Positions 9,670 through 20,988 of a stretch of DNA of 64,000 nt are shown here, piece after piece. The notes under the pieces are model-generated. The model was not told where the DNA came from. It searched no databases and saw only the letters and a list, made by a program, of their open reading frames with translations. Position 1 is the first letter of the stretch, and each line of letters begins with the position of its first letter. Position numbers and translations under genes: made by a program. Origin of the DNA: Thalassolituus alkanivorans (GTDB lineage: Bacteria; Pseudomonadota; Gammaproteobacteria; Pseudomonadales; Oceanobacteraceae); NCBI RefSeq assembly GCF_020447205.1, contig NZ_JAJAEL010000027.1, forward strand, positions 1-64,000, written 5' to 3'.

Positions 9670-10437
9670 ATGTCAACCAGTATTGATGATACGCAGGCCG
9701 TTCAGGGCCAGGTGCCGCGCCATGTTGCCATTATTATGGATGGCAACAACCGCTGGGCTAAGCGCCGTTTTATGCCCGGAGTGGCTGGCCACAAAGCTGG
9801 CGTCGATGCCGTACGTGCCGTGGTGGAAACCTCGGCACGTGCCGGTGTTGAAGTGCTGACGCTGTTTGCCTTCAGCAGTGAAAACTGGCGGCGACCGGCG
9901 AATGAAGTCAGCGCGCTGATGCAGCTGTTTGTGGTGGCACTGGAGCGGGAAGTCAGAAAACTGCATCGCAACAATATCCGCTTGCGGGTAATGGGGGATC
10001 TGCAGGGATTTTCCAGCAAAATTCAGCAGCTGATTGCCGATGCGGAAAAACTGACCGCCAATAACGACGCAATGACTCTGGTGATTGCAGCCAATTATGG
10101 TGGGCAGTGGGATATTGCCCAGGCCGCACAGCGTATTGCACAGGATGTGCAGGATGGAAAATTACAGCCACAGGATATCGACGAACAACTCTTTCATCGT
10201 TATACCTGGCTGAGTGACTTACCGGCACCGGATTTGTTGATCCGTACCGGAGGTGAGCAGCGCATCAGCAACTTTATGCTGTGGCAGACTGCTTATTCGG
10301 AATATTACTTTTCCGATGCCTTCTGGCCCGACTTCAAAGAAGAAGAATATCAAAAAGCGTTGGCTGCGTTTGCAGACCGGACAAGACGGTTTGGCCGCAC
10401 GGACGACCAGTTAGAGGAAGTGAAACAAGGTGTTTAA
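9670..10437 (+). CDS. uppS: undecaprenyl diphosphate synthase (cis-prenyltransferase)
   Basis: UppS adds eight isoprene units to farnesyl diphosphate to make the C55 lipid carrier for peptidoglycan and O-antigen. The protein (255 residues) contains the conserved HVAIIMDGNNRWAKRR (catalytic Asp), GHKAGVDAVR, TLFAFSSENWRRP, and DLLIRTGGEQRISNFMLWQ plus EYYFSDAFWPDF near the C-terminus, all as expected. Its last codons overlap the GTG start of cdsA, indicating translational coupling. Confidence 0.98.
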   Translation: MSTSIDDTQAVQGQVPRHVAIIMDGNNRWAKRRFMPGVAGHKAGVDAVRAVVETSARAGVEVLTLFAFSSENWRRPANEVSALMQLFVVALEREVRKLHRNNIRLRVMGDLQGFSSKIQQLIADAEKLTANNDAMTLVIAANYGGQWDIAQAAQRIAQDVQDGKLQPQDIDEQLFHRYTWLSDLPAPDLLIRTGGEQRISNFMLWQTAYSEYYFSDAFWPDFKEEEYQKALAAFADRTRRFGRTDDQLEEVKQGV

Positions 10438-11275
10438 GGAACGCGTACTGACAGCGCTGGTGCTGGCCCCCCTGATGATCATCGGCATTTTTTTTCTGCC
10501 GCTGAAAGAATTCGCTATTTTCATCGCAGCTATCGCCACCATTGGCGCCTGGGAATGGGCAAATATTGCCGGTTACCAGCGTAACTGGAGCCGTGTTGCC
10601 TATGCGCTGGTAGTGTTTGTGTGCCTCTATATCAGTGCCCGGGTTCTGAAAATGCACCCGCAATACCTGATTGGTTATCTGGCGGTTGGTACTGCCTGGT
10701 GGGTGGTTGCCTTTGCGCTGGTGAAGCGCTATCCGGGAGGTACCGATCTGTGGGCGGCGCGTCCTGTCCGGGCACTGCTGGGCCTCTGTGTACTGGTTCC
10801 TATGTGGGTGGGGTTTATGCACCTGAAAACCCAGCCACACAGCTCGTTGCTGATTGTCTACGTGATGCTGATTGTCTGGGGTGCTGATACCGGTGCTTAC
10901 TTTGCCGGTAAAAAGTGGGGCAATACCAAGCTGGCGCCGCATGTCAGTCCGGGTAAATCCTGGGCCGGTTTCTGGGGTGGTCTGGTAACCACTCTGCTGG
11001 TCGCGCTGATATTCGGTGCCTGCGTCCATACCTGGGTGCAGCCGATGGATCTGCACGATGCCTGGCGTCTGCTGGCCATCACCGTTATCACCATGGTGAT
11101 TTCTGTGCTGGGGGATCTGGTGGAAAGTATGATGAAACGCCACCGTGGTATCAAAGACAGTTCCTCCCTGTTGCCGGGTCACGGCGGCGTACTGGACCGC
11201 ATTGACAGCATGGCAGCGGCCGTTCCTGTATTTGCCTTCTTTATGCTGATTCTTGACTGGGGTCTGGCTGGATGA
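10430..11275 (+). CDS. cdsA: phosphatidate cytidylyltransferase (CDP-diglyceride synthase)
   Basis: CdsA makes CDP-diacylglycerol from phosphatidic acid and CTP in the inner membrane, the branch point of phospholipid synthesis. The 281-residue protein is highly hydrophobic with about eight membrane segments. The C-terminal CDP-diglyceride synthase signature is present: [19 protein letters not shown] followed by DRIDS. The start is a GTG at 10430 with GAGGAAG upstream, overlapping the end of uppS by eight bases. Its stop overlaps the dxr ATG. Confidence 0.97.
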   Translation: MFKERVLTALVLAPLMIIGIFFLPLKEFAIFIAAIATIGAWEWANIAGYQRNWSRVAYALVVFVCLYISARVLKMHPQYLIGYLAVGTAWWVVAFALVKRYPGGTDLWAARPVRALLGLCVLVPMWVGFMHLKTQPHSSLLIVYVMLIVWGADTGAYFAGKKWGNTKLAPHVSPGKSWAGFWGGLVTTLLVALIFGACVHTWVQPMDLHDAWRLLAITVITMVISVLGDLVESMMKRHRGIKDSSSLLPGHGGVLDRIDSMAAAVPVFAFFMLILDWGLAG

Positions 11276-12465
11276 CAAGCCAGATTACCGTGCTGGGTGC
11301 CACTGGCTCGATTGGTCAGAGCACCCTGGACGTCATTCGGCGCCACCCTGAGCGCTATCAGGTTTTTGCGCTTACCGCCGCTACCCGTGCCGATGAAATG
11401 GCGGCACTGGTACGCGAATTCTCTCCCCGCTATGCCGTGATGGCAGACAGTGACGCTGCCCGGCGTCTTCAGGCGCAGCTGAACTGTGGCTGCGAGACCA
11501 CGGTTCTGAGCGGAACCCGTGCGCTGCTGGAGGTTGCTGAAGCCGAAGAAGTTGATCAGGTCATGGCCGCCATCGTTGGTGCAGCCGGGTTGCTGCCAAC
11601 ACTGGCCGCGGCCGAAGCCGGTAAGCGGGTGCTGCTGGCCAACAAAGAAAGTCTGGTCATGGCCGGTCCGCTGTTTATGCAGGCGGTGCGTGCCGGTGGT
11701 GCCACGCTGTTGCCGATCGACAGTGAACACAACGCGATTTTTCAGGCTCTGCCGCACAACTATGGCGGTGACTTCAGCGCTCACGGTATCCGTAAAATTC
11801 TGCTGACGGCCTCCGGTGGACCTTTCCGCGGCTGCACGGCCGCAGAACTGGAAAACGTTACACCAGCGCAGGCGGTGGCTCATCCTAACTGGTCGATGGG
11901 GCAGAAGATCTCCGTCGATTCCGCCACCCTGATGAATAAAGGGCTGGAGCTGATCGAAGCCTGTTTCTTATTTAACTGTGTGCCCGATGATGTGCAGGTG
12001 GTGGTGCATCCGCAGAGTGTTATCCATTCTATGGTGCAGTACTGTGACGGTTCGGTCATTGCCCAGTTGGGGCAGCCGGATATGCGTACGCCGATCGCTT
12101 ATGGCCTGGCCTGGCCTGAGCGTATTGATGCGGGCGTGCAGTCGCTGGACCTGTTCAGTATCGCCCGCCTTGATTTTACCCCGCCGGACGAAGAAACCTT
12201 TCCCTGTCTGCGACTGGCAAAAGAAGCGTTCAGCGCCGGTGGCACTATGCCTGCGGTACTGAATGCCGCCAACGAAATCGCCGTCGAGGCTTTCCTGCGG
12301 GAACAAATTCCGTTCAGTTTTATTCCAACCCTGATCGCCCGGGTTATGGCCCGGCATGATGTGCAGCCGATTCAGCATCTGGCTGATGTGATGGCCGCGG
12401 ATCAGTGGGCACGTGACTGTGCAGGCGCACAGCTGGATGCCGCTAACGGGAGAGTGAACGCGTGA
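11272..12465 (+). CDS. dxr: 1-deoxy-D-xylulose 5-phosphate reductoisomerase
   Basis: Dxr (IspC) converts DXP to methylerythritol 4-phosphate with NADPH, the committed step of the MEP isoprenoid pathway. The 397-residue protein starts with the NADPH-binding [17 protein letters not shown], then has [11 protein letters not shown], the metal-binding DSEHNAIFQ, the flexible-loop TASGGPF and [10 protein letters not shown], in standard order. The ATGA overlap with cdsA and the GTGA overlap with rseP place it inside a tightly coupled operon. Confidence 0.98.
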   Translation: MTSQITVLGATGSIGQSTLDVIRRHPERYQVFALTAATRADEMAALVREFSPRYAVMADSDAARRLQAQLNCGCETTVLSGTRALLEVAEAEEVDQVMAAIVGAAGLLPTLAAAEAGKRVLLANKESLVMAGPLFMQAVRAGGATLLPIDSEHNAIFQALPHNYGGDFSAHGIRKILLTASGGPFRGCTAAELENVTPAQAVAHPNWSMGQKISVDSATLMNKGLELIEACFLFNCVPDDVQVVVHPQSVIHSMVQYCDGSVIAQLGQPDMRTPIAYGLAWPERIDAGVQSLDLFSIARLDFTPPDEETFPCLRLAKEAFSAGGTMPAVLNAANEIAVEAFLREQIPFSFIPTLIARVMARHDVQPIQHLADVMAADQWARDCAGAQLDAANGRVNA

Positions 12466-13802
12466 CGTTACTGTATTTTATTATCGCCATCAGTCTGCTG
12501 GTGGTGATTCATGAATTTGGCCACTTTTGGGTAGCACGCCGTTGCGGCGTGCAGGTGCTGCGCTTTTCGGTCGGTTTCGGTAAGCCCTTCTGGTCGTTTA
12601 CCGATAAGCAGGGTACTGAATTTGCCATTGCTCCTATCCCGCTGGGCGGCTATGTGAAAATGCTGGATGAGCGCGAAGCCCCGGTGCCCGAGCACCTGCT
12701 TGACCAGGCTTTTAACCGTAAGTCGCCATGGGCGCGCATTGCCATTGCTTCGGCGGGCCCGGTTGCCAATTTTATTTTCGCCCTGCTGGCTTACTGGCTG
12801 CTGTTTGTTTCCGGTACCAGCGGCTTTGTACCCGTGGTGGGTGCTGTGGCAGAAGACTCGGTAGCGGCGGTGGCCGGGGTGCGCAGTGGCGATGAAATCG
12901 TTGCTATTAATGATCACGAAACCACGACCTGGCAGGAAGTCAGCTGGCAGCTGGTGGGTTTTCTGGGTGAGGACGCCGATGTTCGTCTGACTCTGGAAGG
13001 TAGCGATGGCAGTCGCCGTTCGGCGCTGCTGCAACTGAATGACTGGCTGACCGATCAGGAAGTACCGGACCCGTTAGCCGGGCTGGGTATTGAACCACGC
13101 CGGCTGGATGTACCGGCGGTGGTCGGTGAGGTTCAGCCTGGCGGTGCTGCCGCAGCGGCGGGTATTCAGGCTGGGGACCATGTGGTTGCGATCAATGGCA
13201 ACCCTGTTGCCGACTGGTATGGCTGGGTTGAGCATGTCCGTGCTGCGCCCGGAGTCTCTCTGCAGCTGACGCTGGAGCGTAAGGGGGCACTGGTTGACCT
13301 TACCCTGACGCCTGGCAGTAAGACACTGGACGATGGCTCCGTTATCGGTTTTGTCGGCGCCGGAGTGGTCGCGCCAGAGATTCCTGAAGACTGGATGCGA
13401 ACCAGCCATGCCGGTGTTGTGCAGGGTTTGTGGCTGAGTGTGAACAAAACCAGCGATCTGATTGTCTTTACCCTCGATTCCCTGTGGAAGATGGTACTGG
13501 GTGATGTGTCGGTAAAGAACTTGAGCGGGCCTATCACCATTGCTAAAGTAGCCGGCGCTTCGGCTTCGGGAGGGCTGGAAGCCTTTATCGGATTTTTGGC
13601 ATTGTTGAGTATTTCTCTCGGAGTACTGAATTTATTGCCGGTGCCCATGCTGGACGGCGGGCATATCCTGTTTTACCTCGTTGAGGTAGTACGCGGCAGA
13701 CCTCTGCCAGAACGTGTTCAGATCATTGCCGTGCAGTTCGGTTTATTCCTGCTGTTAAGCCTGATGCTGGTTGCTTTTTACAACGATATAAGTCGGCTGT
13801 AG
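12462..13802 (+). CDS. rseP: RIP metalloprotease RseP (site-2 protease)
   Basis: RseP cuts membrane-embedded substrates, notably anti-sigma factor RseA after DegS, and leftover signal peptides. The protein (446 residues) shows the zinc motif HEFGH in the first membrane segment (about residues 18-22), a second membrane segment with GPVANFIFA, two tandem PDZ domains (about 120-300), and the C-terminal [12 protein letters not shown] motif that supplies the third zinc ligand. The start is GTG, overlapping the dxr stop. bamA follows after 32 bases. Confidence 0.98.
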   Translation: MTLLYFIIAISLLVVIHEFGHFWVARRCGVQVLRFSVGFGKPFWSFTDKQGTEFAIAPIPLGGYVKMLDEREAPVPEHLLDQAFNRKSPWARIAIASAGPVANFIFALLAYWLLFVSGTSGFVPVVGAVAEDSVAAVAGVRSGDEIVAINDHETTTWQEVSWQLVGFLGEDADVRLTLEGSDGSRRSALLQLNDWLTDQEVPDPLAGLGIEPRRLDVPAVVGEVQPGGAAAAAGIQAGDHVVAINGNPVADWYGWVEHVRAAPGVSLQLTLERKGALVDLTLTPGSKTLDDGSVIGFVGAGVVAPEIPEDWMRTSHAGVVQGLWLSVNKTSDLIVFTLDSLWKMVLGDVSVKNLSGPITIAKVAGASASGGLEAFIGFLALLSISLGVLNLLPVPMLDGGHILFYLVEVVRGRPLPERVQIIAVQFGLFLLLSLMLVAFYNDISRL

Positions 13803-13834
13803 TTGATTGCCGAGTTGCTTGGATAACTATTTAC

Positions 13835-16393
13835 ATGCGTTCTTTGCTGTTTACGCTTTTTCTGGGGTTACTGTCGTCCATCGTCCGCGCCGAATCCTTT
13901 GTCGTTGAAGATATCCGTCTTGAAGGTCTGCAGCGGGTATCTGCCGGTACGGTATTCGAAGCTTTTCCTGTCAATGTGGGCGATCAGGTGGATTCTGCCC
14001 GTCTGGTCACGGCCTCCAAGCGCTTATTTAAATCCGGCTTATTTAATGATGTGCAGCTGCTGCGTGATGGCAATATCCTGATCGTACAGGTGGTTGAGCT
14101 GCCGACTATTACCGGTATCGAAATTGACGGTAACAAAGCCATTCAGACGGAAATGCTGCTGGATGGTCTGAAGCAGTCGGGGCTGGCGGAAGGCCTGGTA
14201 TTCAAACGTTCTACGCTGGAACGCATCTCGCTGGAACTGGAACGTCAGTATGTGGCGCAGGGCCGTTATGATGCCGGTATTGAAACCGAAGTTGTGCGTC
14301 TGCCGCGCAACCGTGTGTCGCTGAAAATTCATGTCGAAGAGGGCAGCGTCGCCACCATCGAACATATCAATATTGTCGGCAACGAAGCGTTCAGCGATGA
14401 CGAACTGCTGAAACAATTCCAGCTGCAGACCAGTAATTTCTGGTCCTGGTATTCCAGCGACAACAAATACAGCCGTGAGAAATTATCCGGCGATCTGGAA
14501 AAACTGCGCTCTTATTATCTCGACCGTGGTTATATCCGCTTTAACATCGAATCCACTCAGGTATCGGTATCCCCGGATAAAGAAGGGGTTTATATCACCG
14601 TTAACCTCACTGAGGGCGATGTGTATTCGGTGAAAGACATCAAAATGGCCGGTAACCTGGTGCTGGATGAAGCTGAGTTTACCCGCCTGCAGCTGATTAA
14701 AACGGGCGATACCTTTTCCCGTCAGTTAGTCACTTATTCCAGCGACCTGATGTCTAAGCGTCTGGGCAACGATGGTTACACCTTTGCCAAGGTTGATGGC
14801 ATTCCGAAAATTCATGACGAAGATAAAACCGTCGATCTGACCTTCTTTGTTGAGCCGGGTAAGCGTACGTATGTTCGCCGCATTAATTTTACCGGTAACG
14901 AAGGCACCAAAGACGAAGTGCTGCGCCGTGAAATGCTGCAAATGGAAGGTGGCTGGGCCTCGACCGATAAAATTGATGCCGGTAAAAACCGTCTGAATCA
15001 GTTGGGCTTCTTCAAAACCGTAAACGTTGAAACACCAGCGGTTCCGGGCTCCGACGATCTGATTGACGTGAATTACAACGTTGAAGAACAACTCAGTGGC
15101 AGTCTGAACTTCAATATCGGTTACGCCGGTGGCAGCGGCATGATTCTGGGGGCCAGTGTCAGCCAGAATAACTTCTTCGGTACCGGTAACCGTATGTCGC
15201 TTGGTGTGCAGAAAAACAACACCGTGCAGTCGTATAACTTCTCTTACCTGAATCCGTATTACACCATCGACGGTGTGAGCCGTGGCTTTAACCTGTTCTA
15301 CCGTAAAACCGACTATGCCAGCCTGAATACGGTCAGTGATTATCAGACCAACACCAAAGGCGGTAACGTGACCTTCGGCTACCCGATTTCCAGCCGTCAG
15401 CGTTTGTCGTTCTCTGTTGGTTTTGCCAATACCGAAATATTTGAAGGCACCACGGTGCCGGCGGAAATTGTCGACTTTCTGGAGAAAGAAGGTGACAACT
15501 TTGATGAATACACGCTGGGCCTGAACTGGCGTTATAACAACCTGAACCGTGGTCTGTTCCCAACGGCAGGTACCGAGCATAAATTGTCTGCAGACGTTTC
15601 CGTGCCGGGCAGTGACCTGACGTACTTTAAACTGGGTTACACCGCTAACTATTACTTCCCGATTGCTGAAGAATGGGCGCTGCGTCTGCGTACCGATCTG
15701 GGTTACGGCGATGGCTTCGGCGATCTTGAGCGCCTGCCGTTCTTCAAAAACTTCCGTTCCGGTGGTATTGGTTCGGTGCGTGGTTACCGCTCCAACAGTC
15801 TCGGGCCTAAAGGTCTGCCTGAATATGCACCGGTCAGTGTGGTACAGACCGATGCTGATGGTAATGTCGTGTATGAAACCGATGAGCTGGGTCGTCCGGT
15901 GGTGGACACCTCCGCGCCAACCGTGGTGTATAAAACCGACGAAGATGGTGCGGCGGTACTGGTCAGCAACAGCAATCAATATAAGCCGAAATACGAAACC
16001 AACAGCGATGGCTCCGTTGTCACCGCGCCTTACTATCTCGAAAGTGAACGTGCTCTGGGCGGTAATGTCCTGGCTGAAGCCAGTTTCGAGCTGATTTTCC
16101 CGCTGCCTTTTATTGAAGATCGCCGCTCGGTACGCAGTGTTCTGTTCTTCGATGCGGGAAATGCATTCACCAGTGAATGCTATGTGCCTTATGATGCTGA
16201 TGTTCCGACACTCACCAAACACCCTTATTGTAATGAGGGGATTGATCTGGCTGAGATGCGTTTGAGCACCGGGGTAGGGCTGACCTGGATTACAGCGATC
16301 GGACCTCTGACCTTTACCTATTCGGTACCGCTGAACGAAAAACGCGGTGACCGTACAGAAGGATTCGAGTTCTCGCTGGGACAGGTTTTCTGA
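13835..16393 (+). CDS. bamA: outer membrane protein assembly factor BamA
   Basis: BamA is the essential core of the BAM complex that folds beta-barrel proteins into the outer membrane. The 852-residue protein has a signal peptide (cleavage probably after VRA at about residue 19), five POTRA domains (to about residue 420) and a C-terminal 16-strand barrel ending in Phe. The lid-lock VRGY motif in loop 6 is at about residue 648. Just after it lies an insert of roughly 45 residues compared with E. coli BamA, made of four similar units with the pattern (Y/Q)xTDxDGxxV. Length is greater than the usual ~800 for that reason. It is followed by skp, the periplasmic chaperone that delivers its substrates. 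Confidence 0.97.
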   Translation: MRSLLFTLFLGLLSSIVRAESFVVEDIRLEGLQRVSAGTVFEAFPVNVGDQVDSARLVTASKRLFKSGLFNDVQLLRDGNILIVQVVELPTITGIEIDGNKAIQTEMLLDGLKQSGLAEGLVFKRSTLERISLELERQYVAQGRYDAGIETEVVRLPRNRVSLKIHVEEGSVATIEHINIVGNEAFSDDELLKQFQLQTSNFWSWYSSDNKYSREKLSGDLEKLRSYYLDRGYIRFNIESTQVSVSPDKEGVYITVNLTEGDVYSVKDIKMAGNLVLDEAEFTRLQLIKTGDTFSRQLVTYSSDLMSKRLGNDGYTFAKVDGIPKIHDEDKTVDLTFFVEPGKRTYVRRINFTGNEGTKDEVLRREMLQMEGGWASTDKIDAGKNRLNQLGFFKTVNVETPAVPGSDDLIDVNYNVEEQLSGSLNFNIGYAGGSGMILGASVSQNNFFGTGNRMSLGVQKNNTVQSYNFSYLNPYYTIDGVSRGFNLFYRKTDYASLNTVSDYQTNTKGGNVTFGYPISSRQRLSFSVGFANTEIFEGTTVPAEIVDFLEKEGDNFDEYTLGLNWRYNNLNRGLFPTAGTEHKLSADVSVPGSDLTYFKLGYTANYYFPIAEEWALRLRTDLGYGDGFGDLERLPFFKNFRSGGIGSVRGYRSNSLGPKGLPEYAPVSVVQTDADGNVVYETDELGRPVVDTSAPTVVYKTDEDGAAVLVSNSNQYKPKYETNSDGSVVTAPYYLESERALGGNVLAEASFELIFPLPFIEDRRSVRSVLFFDAGNAFTSECYVPYDADVPTLTKHPYCNEGIDLAEMRLSTGVGLTWITAIGPLTFTYSVPLNEKRGDRTEGFEFSLGQVF

Positions 16394-16425
16394 TTGTATA
16401 ACGACAAATAAATAAGGAGTCTGGG

Positions 16426-16920
16426 ATGCGTTGGTTTATTGCGGTAATGGCGGCACTGTGTGTTCAGGTTGCAACAGCAGAGGCAGGTAAAGTAGGCGTT
16501 GTCGATATGGAGCGTGCACTGTTCCTGTCGGATGCAGCAAAAGTTTCGATTAAGCAGTTCGAAGCCGATAACAAAACCGATATTGAAAAGCTGAAAGGTC
16601 TGGAAACAGACCTGTTGGCGCTGAAAGAAAAAACCGAGAAAGACGGTGACGTAATGAGCGATGATGAGCGTCGCAAATTGGCCAATGACTACGAACAGAA
16701 GTCAACAGAATACAAATTCTATGGCCGTAAGCTGCAACAGCTGGAACAGAAATGGAAGCGCGAATTTTTCCAAACACAGTTGCCTCAACTTGAAAAGTTG
16801 CTTAAAGCAATCATCGATGAGGGCGGTTATGATGTGGTGCTTCAGTCCGGTGCGGTGATTTACTCATCACCAAAGACGGATCTGACCAAGTTGTTGTTGG
16901 AACGCTTGAACGCCAAGTAA
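16426..16920 (+). CDS. skp: OmpH/Skp family periplasmic chaperone
   Basis: Skp holds unfolded outer-membrane proteins in the periplasm on their way to BamA. The 164-residue protein has a signal peptide (cleavage near ATA-EAG at about residue 19), a short beta segment KVGVVDMERAL and a long charged coiled-coil region (about residues 40-120), followed by the C-terminal EGGYDVVLQSGAVIYSSPKTDLT strand region typical of the family. A good AAGGAG site lies upstream. It sits between bamA and lpxD, the standard order. Confidence 0.95.
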   Translation: MRWFIAVMAALCVQVATAEAGKVGVVDMERALFLSDAAKVSIKQFEADNKTDIEKLKGLETDLLALKEKTEKDGDVMSDDERRKLANDYEQKSTEYKFYGRKLQQLEQKWKREFFQTQLPQLEKLLKAIIDEGGYDVVLQSGAVIYSSPKTDLTKLLLERLNAK

Positions 16921-16933
16921 GCGATTTCGGGAC

Positions 16934-17962
16934 ATGATGATGCAATTAAGCTTAGGTGAACTGGCTCAGCGACTGGGAGCCGAATTGATTGGTGATGCCG
17001 ATACGGTCATTCGTGGGGTGAATACCCTGAAAGATGCGACCGCGACCGATGTCAGTTTCCTGGCCAATGCCAGTTACCGCCGCCAGCTGTCAGACAGTAA
17101 TGCAGGAGCGGTAATCGTTGGTGCCAAAGAAGCGGCAGAGGTAAAAGGCGCTGCTCTGATTGTGGCCAATCCTTACCTGAGCTTTGCGCTTGTGACCCAG
17201 ATGTTTGATAACCGTCCGCAACCAGTGCGTGGCGTCCACCCCTCTGTGGTGGTGGCTGCCAGTGCAACTCTGGGGGCGGATGTCAGTATCGCTGCCAATG
17301 TGGTGATCGGTGAACATTGTGTGATTGGTGACGGTTGTGAAATCGGCGCCAATACCGTGATCGGCGACCACTGTGTGCTGGGCCGTGATTGTCTGCTGCG
17401 CGCTAACGTTACGCTGTACCACGATGTGGTGCTGGGTGATCGGGTGCAGATACATTCCGGTGCAGTGATTGGTGCGGATGGTTTCGGCTTTGCGCCGGAC
17501 AAAGGCCGCTGGCATAAAATTGCCCAGCTCGGCGGGGTTCGTATCGGTAATGACGTCGACATCGGCGCCAATACCTGTGTTGACCGTGGTGCCTTGGCCG
17601 ATACCGTCATCGAAGATAACGTCATTCTCGACAACCTTATTCAGATTGGCCACAACGTGCGTCTGGGTGAGGGAAGCGCAATGGCGGCCAATGTAGGTGT
17701 TGCCGGCAGTACTACTATCGGAAAACACTGTACGGTTTCTGGTGGTGCTGGTATCGCCGGGCATCTGACCCTTGCTGATGGCGTACATGTGGCTGCTATG
17801 ACCACGATCAGTAAATCGATCACCGAGTCAGGGGCATATGCGACCGGGACTGCACAGATGCCGCTGAATGAATGGCGTCGCAGTGCAACTCGCTTCCGAC
17901 AACTGGATTCTATGGCCAAACGGCTGCAACAGTTAGAAAAAAGTCACGAAGGTAAAGCTTGA
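16934..17962 (+). CDS. lpxD: UDP-3-O-(3-hydroxyacyl)glucosamine N-acyltransferase
   Basis: LpxD adds the second hydroxyacyl chain to UDP-acyl-glucosamine in lipid A synthesis. The 342-residue protein has an N-terminal uridine-binding domain (residues 1-105) and a left-handed beta-helix of many hexapeptide repeats ([IVL]Gxxxx; about 105-310), ending in a helical tail. The catalytic His region [21 protein letters not shown] is present. Three ATG codons in a row (16934-16942) leave the exact start open by two codons. The stop overlaps the fabZ start. Confidence 0.97.
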   Translation: MMMQLSLGELAQRLGAELIGDADTVIRGVNTLKDATATDVSFLANASYRRQLSDSNAGAVIVGAKEAAEVKGAALIVANPYLSFALVTQMFDNRPQPVRGVHPSVVVAASATLGADVSIAANVVIGEHCVIGDGCEIGANTVIGDHCVLGRDCLLRANVTLYHDVVLGDRVQIHSGAVIGADGFGFAPDKGRWHKIAQLGGVRIGNDVDIGANTCVDRGALADTVIEDNVILDNLIQIGHNVRLGEGSAMAANVGVAGSTTIGKHCTVSGGAGIAGHLTLADGVHVAAMTTISKSITESGAYATGTAQMPLNEWRRSATRFRQLDSMAKRLQQLEKSHEGKA

Positions 17963-18426
17963 TGCCAGCGCACACTATTCAAGAGATACAGGAATTTTTG
18001 CCACATCGTTATCCGTTCCTGTTAGTTGACCGAATTAAGGAAGTGAATCTGGACGCCGAGGACGGCGCCAATATCCGGGTCATTAAAAATGTCACCATTA
18101 ATGAAGAGTTCTTTAATGGCCATTTTCCCGGACACCCAATCATGCCCGGCGTATTAACGCTGGAAGCTATGGCCCAGACAGCAGGATTGTTGGGGCTGAC
18201 CATGCTGGGCGATAAACGTAAGCCGACAACACTGTATTATTTTGCTGGTGCCGATCATGTGCGCTTCAAGCGCCCGATTGTGCCGGGTGATCAGGTATGT
18301 CTCGAAGCCCGCTTTATGAGTGGCCGTCGTGGTATCTGGAAATTCGATTGCCGTGCACTGGTTGATAATAACGTGGTCTGTGCGGCAGAAATCACCTGTG
18401 CAGAGAGAGAGCTGGAGCAAGCATGA
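17962..18426 (+). CDS. fabZ: 3-hydroxyacyl-[ACP] dehydratase FabZ
   Basis: FabZ dehydrates 3-hydroxyacyl-ACP in fatty acid elongation and competes with LpxA/LpxD for the same hydroxyacyl pool. The hot-dog fold signature is clear: [14 protein letters not shown], then [20 protein letters not shown], which carries the catalytic His and Glu. I take the ATG at 17962, which overlaps the lpxD stop (TGATG); a TTG one codon earlier is possible but less likely. Its 3' end overlaps the lpxA ATG by four bases. Confidence 0.97.
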   Translation: MPAHTIQEIQEFLPHRYPFLLVDRIKEVNLDAEDGANIRVIKNVTINEEFFNGHFPGHPIMPGVLTLEAMAQTAGLLGLTMLGDKRKPTTLYYFAGADHVRFKRPIVPGDQVCLEARFMSGRRGIWKFDCRALVDNNVVCAAEITCAERELEQA

Positions 18427-19193
18427 TAGACCCGAGAGCCATCGTTGATCCCGGTGCCCGTATTGCGGCAAACGTGGAAATAGGGCCTTTTTCCATTATC
18501 GGTCCGGATGTAGAAATCGGCGAAGGTACAGTTATTGGCCCGCATGTGATTGTTCGCGGGCCAACGACTATTGGGAAGAATAACCGCATATTTCAGTTCT
18601 CCAGCATTGGTGAAGAGTGCCAGGACAAGAAATATGCCGGAGAGCCAACCACTCTGGTGATTGGTGATAACAATGTGATCCGTGAGGCCTGCACTTTCCA
18701 CCGCGGAACAGTGCAGGATAATGGCACCACCATCGTCGGCAGTAATAACCTGTTTATGGTGAATGTACATGTCGCACACGATGCCATTATTGGTGATAAC
18801 TGCATTCTGGCCAACGACACCAACGTTGCCGGCCATGTAAAAATTGGTGATTGGGCGATTCTGGGCGGTGCTACGCAGGTGCATCAGTTTTGCCTGATCG
18901 GCGCACACTCTATGTGTGGCGCCGGTACTGTGGTGTTAAAAGATATTCCTGCTTATGTGATGGCGCTGGGTTATCCGGCGACTCCGCATGGCATTAACAG
19001 TGAAGGCCTGAAACGCCGTGGTTTCAGCAAAGAAAGCATTATGCTGATCCGCAATGCTTATAAGATTCTTTACCGTCAGGGGCTGACTCTGGCTGAGGCA
19101 CTGGAAGAACTGGTACCTCTGGCCGGGCAGGACGATGGCGTGCGCTTATTGGTTGACAGTCTGCAGGCTGCGTCACGGGGCATTATCCGATAA
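18423..19193 (+). CDS. lpxA: UDP-N-acetylglucosamine O-acyltransferase
   Basis: LpxA carries out the first step of lipid A synthesis, moving a 3-hydroxyacyl chain from ACP to UDP-GlcNAc. It is a 256-residue left-handed beta-helix of hexapeptide repeats with the catalytic segment [13 protein letters not shown] (general-base His) and the C-terminal helical region [11 protein letters not shown]. It begins inside the ATGA overlap with fabZ and ends two bases before lpxB. Confidence 0.98.
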   Translation: MIDPRAIVDPGARIAANVEIGPFSIIGPDVEIGEGTVIGPHVIVRGPTTIGKNNRIFQFSSIGEECQDKKYAGEPTTLVIGDNNVIREACTFHRGTVQDNGTTIVGSNNLFMVNVHVAHDAIIGDNCILANDTNVAGHVKIGDWAILGGATQVHQFCLIGAHSMCGAGTVVLKDIPAYVMALGYPATPHGINSEGLKRRGFSKESIMLIRNAYKILYRQGLTLAEALEELVPLAGQDDGVRLLVDSLQAASRGIIR

Positions 19194-19195
19194 TT

Positions 19196-20329
19196 ATGCG
19201 TATTGCTATTGTTGCCGGTGAGACGTCGGGCGATATGCTCGGCGCAGGCCTGATTAAATCTCTTAAAGCCCGCTACCCCGATGCCCAGTTTGAAGGTATT
19301 GGCGGCCCGTTGATGCAGGCTCATGGTTTCCACAGTTTTGTACCGATGGAACGTCTGGCGGTAATGGGGCTGGTGGAAGTTCTCGGGCGCTTATTCGAGC
19401 TGCTGAAGGTCCGCCGTGATCTGGTCAAATACTGGAAGAAAAATCCGCCGGATGTCTTTATCGGCATCGATGCCCCGGATTTTAATCTCACTCTGGAACA
19501 GAAATTACGTGCAGCGGGTATTAAAACCGCGCATTACGTCAGTCCTTCGGTCTGGGCCTGGCGGGAAAAGCGCGTGTTTAAAATCGCCAAAGCCGTCGAT
19601 CTGATGCTGACGCTGTTTCCGTTTGAAGCCCGGTTCTATGAAGAACATCAGGTGCCGGTGAAATTTGTCGGCCATCATCTGGCAGATAAAATCCCGTTTG
19701 AAACACCGGTCGCTCCGGCCCGGGAAACGCTTGGGCTGGATAGCAAACGTCCGGTGGTTTGTCTGATGCCCGGCAGTCGCAGTGGTGAGGTCGAACGTCT
19801 GGGAGCTTTGTTTCTGCAGACTGCTGAACGCATGTTGCTGAAGCGCAACGACCTGCAATTTATTATTCCGGCCGCCTCGGTCGAGCGCCGCAATCAGATT
19901 GAAGCTATGCTCGCCGCCTATCCGGCCAGCCTGCCGGTTAAAGTGGTGCTGGGTCAGTCGCATACCTGTATGGCCGCTGCCGATACTATTTTACTGGCGT
20001 CCGGTACAGCGACTCTCGAAGCCATGCTGCTGAAAAAGCCAATGGTGGTGAGTTATATCGTGGCGCCACTGACGTATAAAATTCTGAAAAAGCTGGTCAC
20101 TCAGCCTTATATTTCGCTGCCTAATTTACTGGCCGGACGCGAATTAGTACCGGAGTTTATTCAGCACGAGGCTACGTCTGAAAATCTGTCTGAAGCACTG
20201 CTGGTGCGTCTGGAAGATTCTGACGCCATGCATCAGCTGCATGAAACTTTTCTGTTTATTCACCGCCAGCTGAAGCGTAATGCCGATGATGAAGCGGCGG
20301 ATGCGATCAGCGCTTTGCTGCAGCGATAA
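19196..20329 (+). CDS. lpxB: lipid-A-disaccharide synthase
   Basis: LpxB, a GT19 glycosyltransferase, joins lipid X and UDP-diacylglucosamine to form the lipid A disaccharide at the inner membrane. The 377-residue protein has the conserved [16 protein letters not shown] start, [35 protein letters not shown], and the C-terminal [19 protein letters not shown] nucleotide-binding segment. It overlaps the rnhB ATG by one base. Confidence 0.98.
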   Translation: MRIAIVAGETSGDMLGAGLIKSLKARYPDAQFEGIGGPLMQAHGFHSFVPMERLAVMGLVEVLGRLFELLKVRRDLVKYWKKNPPDVFIGIDAPDFNLTLEQKLRAAGIKTAHYVSPSVWAWREKRVFKIAKAVDLMLTLFPFEARFYEEHQVPVKFVGHHLADKIPFETPVAPARETLGLDSKRPVVCLMPGSRSGEVERLGALFLQTAERMLLKRNDLQFIIPAASVERRNQIEAMLAAYPASLPVKVVLGQSHTCMAAADTILLASGTATLEAMLLKKPMVVSYIVAPLTYKILKKLVTQPYISLPNLLAGRELVPEFIQHEATSENLSEALLVRLEDSDAMHQLHETFLFIHRQLKRNADDEAADAISALLQR

Positions 20330-20967
20330 TGACTGACGCTATTACGACTGAAAAAGCCACTGCTTTTCAGACTGAGATCGAAGCCTCCCTGTTCGAGCAG
20401 GGCATTCCTTATTGCGGTGTGGATGAAGCCGGCGCCGGCCCTTTATGCGGTGACGTTATGGCTGCGGCTGTCATTCTTGATCCGGAAAATCCGATCGAAG
20501 GGCTGAACGATTCGAAAAAACTCACGGAAAAAAAGCGTGAAAAATTATTCGATGAAATCCGTGAAAAAGCGCTCGATTATTGTATTGCCCGTGCCACGGT
20601 AGAAGAGATTGACCGGCTGAATATTCTTAATGCGCGTATGCTGGCAATGAGCCGCGCGATTGACGGCCTTAAATTGCCTTGCCAGCACGCGCTGGTGGAC
20701 GGTAATAAAGCGCCGCAAACCCCGCTCGAAGTAACCACCATCATTAAAGGCGACAGTCTGGTAACGGCGATTTCCGCGGCCTCGGTACTGGCTAAAGTTC
20801 AGCGCGACCGGGAAATGCTGGAACTGGATAAACAATATCCGGGGTACGGTTTTGCCAAACACAAAGGTTATGGCACCGCCGCGCATATGGAAGCCTTACA
20901 GGCGCTTGGTCCCTGCGAAATTCACCGGCGCAGTTATGCACCGGTAAAAGCCCTGCTGCAGGACTGA
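20329..20967 (+). CDS. rnhB: ribonuclease HII with altered GRG motif
   Basis: RNase HII removes ribonucleotides embedded in DNA. The 212-residue protein has the expected fold and acidic residues: [32 protein letters not shown] and [23 protein letters not shown]. The first motif is unusual, because most family members have DE(A/V)GRGPL, whereas here the Arg of the GRG tripeptide, which reads the RNA-DNA junction, is Ala. About 25 extra residues precede the conserved domain. The lpxB-rnhB order matches E. coli; dnaE, which follows there, does not follow here. Confidence 0.93.
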   Translation: MTDAITTEKATAFQTEIEASLFEQGIPYCGVDEAGAGPLCGDVMAAAVILDPENPIEGLNDSKKLTEKKREKLFDEIREKALDYCIARATVEEIDRLNILNARMLAMSRAIDGLKLPCQHALVDGNKAPQTPLEVTTIIKGDSLVTAISAASVLAKVQRDREMLELDKQYPGYGFAKHKGYGTAAHMEALQALGPCEIHRRSYAPVKALLQD

Positions 20968-20988
20968 ACAAACGGATTTAATGCGCAC

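Noticed and set aside
10334-11278. 314-codon open frame opposite cdsA
   Set aside because: His/Gln-rich nonsense-like translation and no family; cdsA on the other strand has clear signatures.
14726-16222. 498-codon open frame opposite bamA
   Set aside because: Complete overlap with a certain essential gene, no ribosome-binding logic and no domain; an artefact of codon bias.
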